NCBI GenBank assembly: GCA_012031955.1
Contig: JAAURZ010000032.1
Location: 1 to 11,010 of the forward strand
Direction of reading: 5' to 3'
Origin: Bacteroidia bacterium
Lineage (GTDB): Bacteria > Bacteroidota > Bacteroidia > Cytophagales > Cyclobacteriaceae
DNA: 11,010 nt
Of this stretch, positions 1-9,117 are shown piece after piece. A program made the translations under genes and the position numbers. Position 1 is the stretch's first letter. Each line of letters opens with the position of its first letter. Under the pieces are notes generated by a model. The model ran no database searches, had not been told where the DNA came from, and worked only from the letters and a program-made list of their open reading frames with translations.

Positions 1-522
1 AACCCGAAAATTCTCCATTTCGCCACGCACGGTTTTACGAGGCCGGCGCCGCAGATAACCGTGGAGCAGGAAATAGAAAATAGCGAAGCGGTGATGGCGC
101 AAACGCCGCTGCTGCGCTCGGGGCTGTTGTTGCGTGGTGCAGGCGACGTGCTCGCAAAAACCAACGTGAATTACAATATCGAAAATGGCATTCTGACAGC
201 CTATGAAGCCATGAGCCTCAACCTCGACAAGACGGACCTGGTAGTGCTCAGCGCATGCGAACTTGGCCTTGGCGATGTTGACTATGGCGAGGGGGTGGAA
301 GGTTTTACGAAGGCCTTTCTGGTTGCCGGCGCCAAAGTACTTATTGTATCGCTGTTTAAAGTAGACGACGAAGCGACGCAAAAACTGATGCTCAAGTTCT
401 ACCAAAAGTGGATGAACAGCGGCAACCTGCGCAACAGCTTTGTGGATGCGAAAAAGGAGTTGCGGACGGAGTACGCAGACCCCATCTTCTGGGGTGCGTT
501 CATGATGATCGGCCTTGAATAG
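1..522 (+). CDS. CHAT-domain (caspase-like) protein, C-terminal part, 5' truncated by the window edge
   Basis: The open frame runs from the first base to the TAG at 520-522, so about 173 residues of the C-terminal end are visible. The start lies outside the window, and no internal ATG or GTG should be taken as the start because conserved sequence precedes them. The segment opens with HFATHG (visible residues 6-11), which carries the catalytic histidine of CHAT peptidases. LSACELG (residues 83-89) carries the catalytic cysteine at about residue 86. It is followed by the usual GEGVEGFTKAFLVAGA stretch and the V-S-L-F-K-V-D-D-E-A segment, where the family normally has a W in place of F. Known family members are clan CD cysteine proteases, and many bacterial ones carry N-terminal TPR repeats; any such repeats here would be upstream and cannot be seen. 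The substrate is unknown. The gene converges on addB, with 3 nt between the two stop codons. The frame is intact, unlike the other genes here. Confidence 0.9.
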   Translation, partial: NPKILHFATHGFTRPAPQITVEQEIENSEAVMAQTPLLRSGLLLRGAGDVLAKTNVNYNIENGILTAYEAMSLNLDKTDLVVLSACELGLGDVDYGEGVEGFTKAFLVAGAKVLIVSLFKVDDEATQKLMLKFYQKWMNSGNLRNSFVDAKKELRTEYADPIFWGAFMMIGLE

Positions 523-524
523 CC

Positions 525-536
525 GCTACCGGTAGC
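525..536. repeat. 12-bp perfect palindrome at a convergent gene junction
   Basis: GCTACCGGTAGC reads the same on both strands and lies just after the CHAT stop codon. It covers the stop codon of the minus-strand addB gene. It has no loop and no T-tract on either side, so it is not a standard intrinsic terminator. It could be a weak bidirectional transcription end signal, or chance. Confidence 0.4.
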
Positions 537-3397
537 AGAGCGCCTGGTACGAACACAGCCTGCAAGTGCTCACATTGGTTGTTTGATCAAACGGCACCCG
601 TTTGTCAAACAATTCTTCGAGTGTGCTTACGAGATTATCAAGAAAGTCTCTTATCAACGGGTCTACATCGCCCAGCGGTTTGTTGTTAAGCGTAAGCCCG
701 AACGTGTAGTTGTCGTCGAACAGGTTAATGCGGTTCATCAATCCCGGTATCACTTTCAGACCATCGGTGCGCGCGTTCATTTTGTAAAGGAAGGCATAGA
801 GCAAAGTCTGGAATGCCGCCTTGTTGCGATCCGTATCACGTTTAAAAAGTTCATGAACATCGTTCTTGATGTCGATACGGTCTTTACCCGTTTTGTAGTC
901 GATCACGCGCACCACATCTCCCTTCATGTCGGCGCGGTCGATGATGCCGCCCACCACCACCTCCGGGCTACCGTCAGCCTTCAGCTTGAATGTATGCGTC
1001 ATGCCGCGGTGCTCCAGCGCTTCGATGGAGAAGGGCGCATAGCTTCTGTCCATGGCGAGGATGCGCTCGGCAAATCGCAGCACAATCTCTCTTACCACGA
1101 GGCGCTGGCCCGCGTACGCCACCGGCTTGCTCACATCGAGCCGGTATGTTTCCCTGAAAACGTCGTCGACAATTCGCAGTACCACCGGCAAAGGTTTCTC
1201 TAAATCTGCGGGCTCAATGTGGCCGTTGCCTTTGGCCGCGATGATCCCTTTGTAGTAACGCTCCATGACCATGTGCACGAAGTTGCCGAGCACGCGCGCG
1301 TCGAGGTCTTCTTCCACCTCTCGGCTTCCTTGATTCTGGCCAGGTGGCGAAAGTAAAACTTCAGCCGACAATCGATGTAGTCATTCAGGGCGCTGGGCGA
1401 TAGTGCTTTCAACTGCGCGTGGCCGGCGCAATGGCGGGCCAGTTGGTCGTAGACGCGCTGATCTTTTTCTACGGTAATCGGCTTCACCATGTGCGGCTGC
1501 ACAGGGTTGTGCAGCACCTGTCTCTCCACATGTATCCCACTCTCATAGATCAACTGCTGCAGATAACGGCTCATTTCGCCCTGGCCGAGCACGTCTGTTT
1601 CTGAATTATAAAACAAGTGCACGTTGTCGGCACGCTGCAACACACGATAAAACAAGTACGCGTAGATTGCGTCCTGGTGCTCGACGGTGGGCAGGCCGTA
1701 CGCTTTGCGGATGTTGAATGGTATGTATGAGCCCTTGCCACCAAACGTGGGGAATGCACCTTCGTTGAGCGAAAGCACAAACACATTTTTGAAATCGAGG
1801 TTACGCGTTTCAAGCACACCCATTATCTGAAGGCCGCGCAACGGCTCGCCTGTGAACGGGATCTTGTGGCTGCGGACCAGTTGACGGAACAACCGAAGGA
1901 AGGACTTGAACGACTGCTTCGTATGTGCTTCACCCGTTTTAGTCTCGATCACTTGCCTGATGCGGTTGAAGAACGTGTAGAACTGGTAGGCATACTCCTG
2001 GTCGAACTCTGTAATGGAGGGCAGCGCGCCGATCGCCATCACGATATCCTGCAGATAGTCCACAACGCTCTTGCCGGCCAGGTCGGCGCGAAAAATCAGC
2101 CGGTGAAGTTCGCACTCGGTTGCCAGGAATGACTCGGGAATATGCACCCAGTTGAATTTGAGTATTTCCTTCCGCTTCGCGTTGGCGGCGGACGTGTCGG
2201 CAGCCATCAGGTAAGGGTGACTGAGCACGGCCACCACCTGCCGGTGGTTGAAGTGATCTTCGCGCTTGTTGATGTGCGTTTCAATCACCAGTTCCACCAG
2301 GTTAAACAGTGGTGTAATGTGAAGCGGAAATCCCATTGTGATGTTGAGTTTTTCCACACGGCCGGAGAGCCCATGCAGTACCGGCAGCAACAGCTTTTCG
2401 TCGGGAAGCACGATAAGGGTTTCTTCGGGGTTCATTCCCTGCTGCAACTGCTCTTCCAATACCTGCGCCATGAGTTTGGCCTGGCCCACCGGCTGCGATG
2501 CGCCAAATAGTTTGATTTTACGCCCGTCTTCGGGCGTATTGGTTGAAGACTGAAAGTTAGCAGGCACGTCATCGGCGAACGTGGTGCCCAACACCGTGTG
2601 CCGCTGATATTCTCTGAAGAATTTTCCTGCCTCCTGTGCATGGTTGTTCACGTAATAGGCGTCCATATCCCAAAACACCCGCGCTTTGGCCCGCTCAACA
2701 TAGCACGAGATGATCGTCTCCTCCGCTTTCGTAAGCGCATTGAAACCGACGAATAGGTGCGTGTGCTGCTCGAAAGTCTTTGTCGTTCCGTCTGCCAGTC
2801 CGCGCGCCACCGCCGCGTGTTGCGCACCCTCGTAGGCAAGGCCGTCGCGCCCGAGGCTTTGGTTGAAGCTGCTGTAGATGGAAAACAACGAGCGCCACAC
2901 TTGCAGGAATTTTTCTTGTGCTCGGATACGGAGACTTCGAACGAACTCCAAAATGTTTTCAAGAACTCCAATTGCTCTGCGGTCAGAAAATCGAAACTGG
3001 CATCAAGTTCCTTTTGATGGCTGAGGTCCTTGAACATCATCTCGGCATTTACCATGTAGCGATCGGTTTCGTCGAAGTCGCGCAGCAGCATGTCGCCCCA
3101 GAAGAAAAACTGATCGAAGGGTTCCTGGCTGTCTTGTGGAGGCAGATGTTGCTGGTACACTTTGTAAAGGCGGTGCACCAACTCAAGCTTGTCGGGAACT
3201 ACCAGCGTGGTATGCGCACCGATGAACCCTTCGATGGTGACCATACGTGGCGCAAACACCGGTTTCGACAATAACTCAGCCAGGTGTTTTCTGAAATATA
3301 AAATAGCGCGCCGGTTGGGAAACACCAACGTTACCTCGTGTATCGCGGGGTAGTCCCTGATGAGTCGTTCTGCTATTTCCTGGAGAAATGTTTTCAC
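526..3397 (-). CDS. addB: AddB-like PD-(D/E)XK nuclease / inactivated-helicase subunit (two apparent frameshifts)
   Basis: This is probably the B subunit of an AddAB double-strand-break resection complex, acting in the cytoplasm with the upstream AddA. Joining three frames gives about 957 aa, a normal family size. The N terminus has TLVFPNRRAILYFRKHL (about residues 24-40) and shows no Walker A motif, as in the AddB class of alphaproteobacteria and Bacteroidota. Helicase-like remnants include LQIMGVLETRN and the following FVLSLNEGAFP (about 523-550). The nuclease domain has LGNFVH (G/H motif, about 704-709), GGIIDR (D about 821) and IDYKTG (D about 834, K about 836). Four cysteines, C677 in YIDCRLKF plus C946, C949 and C955 (CxxCx5C), match the iron-sulphur cluster known from AddB. 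Translation starts at a GTG (3395-3397), 3 nt after the addA stop, which suggests coupling. One base appears missing at the T-run 2910-2914 and one near 1318-1323. Motifs continue across both sites, so error is more likely than decay. Confidence 0.85.
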
Positions 3398-3400
3398 GGT

Positions 3401-6400
3401 CTAAAAATCTAATCCCAATTGGCTCGCGTCTCTCTGACGCGACACTTTCGGACGGCCTGGAGGCACTGGCACCACTTCGCCTGTGCTGATGTAGAGCAGG
3501 TAGCCCTTCACCTCTGAAAAGTTCATCTGCCGGAGCACGTCCATGTAGGCAACCACCTGGCGCTGATCTGCTTTTGCAGGAGAGCCGGTCTTGAAGTCAA
3601 TTACGACCGCCTGCCTGCCCTTCAGCAACAACCGGTCGATGCGGTTTTCTTCGCCGCCCGGCAACAGTATGGGCACTTCGGTGCGCACTTCCCAACCCGG
3701 TTCAAACCACGGACCGACTATTGGATGTTCCAATAGCTGTTGCAACTGACCGAACACCTCCCCCTTTTCTTGCTCTGTAATGAGTCCTTCAAAAACCATT
3801 TTTTCAAGACTTGCCGCCACGTCATCGCGGTAGGTGATCCTGGCGAGAATGGTGTGCAGGTGAATGCCGTACGATATGCGGGTGCGCTTTTCGTCTGGCG
3901 CACCGTCGAAGAAGCCGGGCGCCGACCGGCGGATCACAAGCTTGTCGCGCCAGCGCGCGGCGGTGTATTGCCGCAGCGACAGCGTGGCGGAGGCCGGCCG
4001 TTCTGTTGTGTAGTTTACCGGCCAGGTTCCATTCCTCCACTGCTGCAACGTCTCATTGAAGTGCTGCTGCAGTTGAATCGCGCTCTTGATGGCGTCGTGC
4101 AGTAACCCGCCTGCCGAGTTCCTGGCGTTCTTCACTTTCGGGTGCGGTGCCATCACCATCAGTCCTTTTTCGGCGCGGGTAAATGCCACGTACAAGAGGT
4201 TTGAGGTTGTCGAGGAAACGTTCGCGTGCGTTCTTCCTCGTAGTACTGCCGGAATACCGATTTCTCCAACACGTTTCCATACTTTACCGGCACGAAGCCC
4301 GCGTCGTTGAACGGAAGCGTCTCGCTGGCGACCCACAAGTTGGGGGCCTGCCACGCTTCGTGATCCATGCTCCAGGAACAAAACGGAACAATCACGTAGC
4401 GGAACTGCAAACCCTTCGACTTATGAATAGTGAGTATTTGTATGGCGTCTACTTCGCCCGACACCTGTATGGATTTTTTTCGCTTATTCAATTGCCACCA
4501 TTCAAGAAACGCACCGAGGTCATTTCGCTCGCGGCTGTAAAATTCCAGCACCACGTCCTGGAACGCCTGCAGGTACGACAGCTCGCCCGTTTGCTCGCCC
4601 AGTCGAAAAATCTCGATCAGGGTTTCGGTAAGCTCATAGAGTGGCAGCTTCTTCAGGCTCATTTTTTCTTTGGCGAAAGCTGCGGGCAACCGGTGTTCAA
4701 AGAAAGTCTGCTCGGTAACTGTGAATACCTCGGTGAGCACGCGATCGGGCTCATGCAATTTGGCGAACTCGTAGCCAAGCTGCGCGCGCGCGATGGCGTC
4801 GTCAGGATTGTGCAGGTACTGGAGCGCGCCGAGCAACAGGTTCACGGAAGCCGCGCCGTCGAGGCGCAGCGACTCGTTCGACACCACGTCGTAGCGGCAC
4901 TGCGGGTTCGCCTTGGCCGAGTTCTTGTGCGCCAGCAAGTAGTTGACTATTTGCTGCCCGTCTTCATTCTTGCGCACCAGTATCGCGATGTCCTTCAGCG
5001 GAACGCCGGCCAACTGGAGTTTGTCGACGTACATGGCCAGCCTGTCGAGCGACTCTTCCTTCCAGGGTATTACAGGCGCGCCATCCACGATCTCCTCTTC
5101 GATGAAAGAGACTTCCACAAAACCATCGTCTGCTTTGGACACATGCTGCGCGACATCGCCATAGGCCTGTTGCGGCATAGCCACCCCGGTATCGGCCGCC
5201 ACCTTCAGGGCCGCCGATTCGAACACCTGGTTGTTGAATTCGACAATGTGCTTGCTGCTGCGGTAGTTGCTGTTGAGTTCCTTCACATCGACGCGGGATA
5301 TGCCGATATGCTGTTCTACTTCCTGCTGCAGTAGCGACAGATCGCCACCACGCCAGCGGTAGATGGCCTGCTTCACATCGCCCACTACCAGGCTCTGGTA
5401 GCCCTGATCGAGACTGTTGGTGAGCAGGGGTAGAAAATTTTCCATTGCAGTCCCGAAGTGTCCTGAAACTCGTCGATGAGGAAATTCCGGTAAAAAGATC
5501 CTACTTTCTCGTATATAAAAGGCGTGTCGCTGTCTTGTATCACGCCGTTGAGAAATTTAGGAGCGTCGGCCAGCAGCATCAGGTTGTTGTCGTCTTTGTA
5601 TTCTTTCAGCTTACGCGAAATATCAGTGATGAGTCCGAACACGTACATATTTTTCAGCACAGCGTCGGCACTGACGGCTGCCTCGTATTGCGTGTCGAAA
5701 ACTTGTATGAGTTCTTCGACGATGGGAACCAACTGCTCGCGTGCCACGGCCACAATGTCTCTGGCGTGGATTGTCTTTTTGCCGGGCCACTTTTCAGGGA
5801 TGACAAAGTCATTTCTTACCCGGTCGCTAACCTTGAGTTTGGTGAGGTCCCTTTCGCCGGCAAAGGCTTCAAAAAAAGAGAAGAGTCCGGAGTTTCTGCC
5901 GTAATAGATGTCGTTGGCGTCCCAGCTTACTTTGCTGAGGATGTGAAGTGCGCTTTCGGCCGGACCATTGATTTGTGTGAAAAAATCGTTTCGTTGTTGC
6001 CAGAGTTGCTTTCTGAAATTTCGGAAAAACTCGCGGTCGGAGGTTGTCCGGAGCACCAGCTCTTCAATAGCTTTAAACTCTTCGCGGAATATTTCTTTGG
6101 AGAAATTGAGCAGTGCATCACGTACGTCCCAGGCTCGTTCGTTTTCGAGGTTCTCGCGGGCAAACTCCACCACCCAGTCGGTGATCTCGTTGTTGGCGCC
6201 CAACTCGTCGATGAGGTTGTCGATCACCTCCTCCATTACATTTTCATGTTCCACCTCCAGCCGGTAGTCGCCGATGATGCCCGACTCGCGTGTGAAGGAG
6301 CGGATCACTTTTTGAAAAATGCGTCGATGGTGCTGATGGAAAACTGCGCATAGTGGTGGAGTATTTCGCTGCGCAGCGCTTCCGCTCTTTGTTGAAAGGT

Positions 6401-6649
6401 GGAGGGATCGAGGGCAAGCTCTTCGCAAAGCTCGGAGGCAAGGTCGCTGGGCTCTCCTTTAGCAAACTGATCCACGTACTCCAGAATACGGTCCTTCATC
6501 TCCTGCGTGGCCTTGTTGGTGAACGTGACCGCGAGGATGTGGCGGAAGTCCTGTACGCGGTTGCGCAAAGCCATCTTGAGGTATTCCTTGGCCAGCGTGC
6601 GCGTTTTACCCGAGCCGGCGGAACTTCGGTAGATCGAAAAGGTCTTCAT
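3401..6649 (-). CDS. addA: AddA/RecB-like UvrD-family helicase-nuclease (four apparent frameshifts)
   Basis: This is an SF1 UvrD-type ATP-dependent 3'-5' helicase with a C-terminal RecB-like nuclease, expected to unwind and cut broken DNA ends with AddB. The reconstructed protein is about 1082 aa. Motifs in order: Walker A AGSGKT (11-16), AVTFTNKAT (motif Ia), STIDAFFQKV, Walker B DEFQDT (393-398), VVGDVKQAIYRWRGG (motif III, about 423-437), NYRSS (about 462), LTIHKSKGLQF (motif V, about 740-748), NLLYVAFTRAEKG (motif VI, about 817-829), GIHLHTILARI (nuclease G/H motif), RIDRLLL, and VIDFKTG with D1018 and K1020. The ATG at 6649 gives the usual short lead to Walker A; an in-frame ATG at 6697 would add 16 hydrophobic residues and is less likely. 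Single bases appear missing at the A-run 6315-6319 and the A/T run 5434-5441. Two extra bases appear near 4211-4240 and 4200-4202. It is the first gene of an operon with addB. Confidence 0.88.
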
Positions 6650-6771
6650 GGTGCTTGCGGTTGCAATAAACCAAATTGCACTGACAGTTGCTGCCAATAG
6701 CAGCGATAAGAATAAGTAGGTCGACGTATTTCAACGGTGAAGGAAAAGCGCTAACTTAAAGCATAATCTCT
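6650..6771. promoter_or_regulatory. Divergent intergenic region between addA and the patatin gene
   Basis: This 122-bp gap must hold the start signals for both the leftward addAB operon and the rightward patatin gene. I could not find a convincing Bacteroidota-type promoter (TTG near -33, TAnnTTTG near -7) on either strand, nor a strong Shine-Dalgarno site, which is common in this phylum. The call rests on gene orientation only. Confidence 0.45.
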
Positions 6772-9054
6772 ATGCGAAGGCTCTACTTTTTACTTCCGTC
6801 TATCTGGTACTCTTTCCCGGTTCAACTGACGCTTAACAACTTTAAGCGTAATCATGTGCTCATTGTTTGCTGGGTTATCCTTTTGCCATGATAACCGGCG
6901 CATTTGGCAAATACCTGGGCATCCCCTACCTCTTTCTCGATCCGGAGTACCTGAATAAAGTCAGCTTCACCAGTTTTTTTATCATAGGCATCACGTGCGC
7001 GGGGTTCGCCATGGCGTTTCACATCACGTGCTACATCACCGATGGCCACCGTTTTTCTTTCGTGGGTACGCTGGCACGGCCCTTCACGAAATTCGCGCTC
7101 AACAACAGTCTCATACCGCTGCTCTTCATGAGCATGTACATATACGAGATCATCGGGTTTCAAATCAACAACCAATATTCCTCCAACCGCGTGCTCGCTA
7201 TCAACCTCACCGGGCTCATGACGGGCTACCTGTTGATGACGCTGATATTTTTTATCTACTTCTGGCTCACCAATAAAGACATCTTCAAGTACGTGGTCTG
7301 CAGAATCGATGAGAAGATCAAACAAAGCGTACAGGTAACTCGCGCAAGCGCCATGCGCAAGCTCGACATCGCCCGCAAGCGCCAGGTACGGGTGGACAAT
7401 TACATTGATTTCAACCTGCGCGTGCGCCGGGTGGAGGAGGACACTTTTTACGATAAAGCAACCGTCGTTCAGGTGTTCGACCAAAACCATTTCAACCTGG
7501 TGGTGATCGAGCTTTTCATTTTTGCACTGGTGGTGGTGCTTGGCATCTTCAAGGACTTCCCTGCCTTTCAGTTGCCGGCGGCTGCCAGCTTCATCATCTT
7601 CCTGACCATTTTCGTGATGATGGCCGGCGCCTTTTCGTACTGGTTCGGTGGTTGGTCCGCTACAACGGCCCTCATTTTGTTTCTCGTGCTCAACCACCTG
7701 GTGGGCGAAGATTTTTTACCAAGCGCTACGAAGCATTCGGCCTTGACTACCAGCAGTCTCCCGCGGAATATTCTGTAGAAAAACTACGCCAACTCAACGA
7801 CAGTGCGGCTATTGAGGCCGACCGCGAGGCCATGCTCGGCACGCTGGTAAACTGGCGGGCCAAATTTGACGGCAACAAAAAACCGAAACTCATCTTCGTC
7901 TGCGCCAGCGGTGGCGGCAAACGCGCCGCCCTCTGGACGCTGTCGGCATTACAACGCGCCGACAGCCTTACCGGGGGTGCATTCATGAAGAACGCGGTAC
8001 TCATTACCGGCGCCTCCGGCGGACTTATCGGCGCCAGCTATTTCAGAGAACTGATGTTGCGTGAACAGCAGGGCGAAAATGTGCGGCCCTATTCGCCAAG
8101 CCACCTGGTGAAGATCTCTACCGACAACCTGAATCCGCTTATCTTCAGCTTGATCGCCAACGACCTGTTTGTCGGCTTCACCAAGTTTGAGTACGCCGGC
8201 AACCTGTACGTGCGCGATCGCGGCTACACTTTTGAAGAGCAATTGAACGGGATCACCGAAGGGTATATGGACAAACCTATTGTGGCCTACCGCGAGCCGG
8301 AACACAAGGCCATGATACCGACCATGATACTCACACCCACTGTGGTAAACGACGGCAGGAAACTATACATTGGCTCGGGGCCGGTCTCGTACATGAACTG
8401 CGATGTGTTGAGTCTGAGTCGTTACCCTTCGCCCAAAGTGAGCGGGTTCGACTTCCACAGGCTGTTCGCAGACCAGGGCGCAGAGGACTTGCGTTTTCTT
8501 TCGGCGCTGCGCATGAGTGCCACGTTCCCCTACATTACTCCCAACACCACGCTGCCCACCGAGCCGCCGATCAATATCATGGACGCCGGCATCTCCGACA
8601 ACTTTGGCGTAACCGACGCCGTGCGCTTTCTCTTTGCCTTTCGTGAATGGATTGCCGAAAACACGTCAGGGTGTCATCTTCGTGTCCATACGCGATTCGC
8701 CCAAGCTCAACAAAATAACAGCCACCGGGGGGACAAACCCTCGTCGACAATTTTACGCAGCCGATCAGCAGCGTGTACAACAACTTCGAAAATTTTCAGG
8801 ACATCAACAGCGACCTGCTCATCGGCCACGCCAAGTACTGGTTTGACGGGGCGATAGACCGTGTTGATTTGCAGTACCAGGCTGAGGGATATGTGGAAAT
8901 TCTTCAAAAAATGGACAGCATCCGACAGAACAACGCGCGGGCCTCGCTAAGCTGGCGACTGACGGCCCGTGAAAAGCAAAACATTGTCGATAACATCAAC
9001 TCTCCGCAAAACACGCTGGAATTGGAAAAACTGCTGTTATTGTTGCAGCAATAA
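6772..9054 (+). CDS. Patatin-like phospholipase with N-terminal multi-span membrane domain (four apparent frameshifts)
   Basis: This is a predicted membrane-bound serine lipid acyl hydrolase; the substrate is unknown. The reconstructed protein is about 760 aa. The N-terminal ~310 residues contain about seven hydrophobic segments (roughly 31-50, 67-89, 112-132, 144-166, 242-259, 270-290, 296-310). Charged stretches lie between the fourth and fifth, including a basic region around 190-210. The patatin domain follows: an oxyanion-type glycine loop CASGGGKR (about 378-385), the nucleophile elbow GASGG (GxSxG, serine about 416), and DAGISDN with the dyad aspartate at about 605. The start is the ATG at 6772; from there the frame reads MRRLYFLLPSIW and then FPVQLTLNNFKRNH before a T appears missing at 6881-6884. 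A second T appears missing at the T-run 7712-7717. Extra Gs appear at 8669-8671 and in the G-run 8727-8732. Correcting all four gives one continuous frame. Whether the catalytic domain is cytoplasmic was not determined. Confidence 0.85.
6829..6849. repeat. 8-bp inverted repeat with 5-nt loop inside the start of the patatin gene
   Basis: ACGCTTAA and TTAAGCGT are perfect reverse complements separated by CAACT. The element lies at about codons 20-26 of the patatin gene. Its right arm is part of ACTTTAAGCGTAATC, which resembles ACTTAAAGCATAATC (6753-6767) just upstream of the start codon, at 13 of 15 positions. This could be an mRNA hairpin, a binding site or chance. Confidence 0.35.
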
Positions 9055-9117
9055 ATTCTGAACGCCATATTTATCGCTTACCCTAAATGCGGGCGCAATG
9101 CGTGCCGGACTCTTTGA
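9055..9117. other. Short intergenic gap between the patatin and trkH genes
   Basis: These 63 bp contain no terminator-like hairpin and no recognisable promoter. The short same-strand gap allows co-transcription of the two genes, but the sequence does not prove it. Confidence 0.4.

Noticed and set aside
4183..5334. Long plus-strand open frame (about 383 codons) antisense to addA
   Set aside because: It has no recognisable motif and lies opposite clear helicase motifs III-V. It is a shadow of the codon bias of the real gene.
5445..6353. Plus-strand open frame of about 302 codons antisense to addA
   Set aside because: It overlaps the Walker B and upstream region of addA on the other strand and shows no family features.
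526..6649. Programmed ribosomal frameshifting in addA or addB
   Set aside because: There are too many sites, both missing and extra bases, no consistent slippery heptamer with downstream structure, and the same pattern in unrelated genes.
6650..6771. A TTGG...CAATTTG pair on the minus strand as an addA promoter
   Set aside because: The -7-like box lacks the TA start of TAnnTTTG and the spacing fit is poor, so it was not called.
6852..7697. Minus-strand open frame of about 281 codons antisense to the patatin membrane domain
   Set aside because: Its H/E/D-rich composition is typical of the reverse of a membrane-protein coding sequence. The plus strand has clear membrane helices continuous with a patatin domain.
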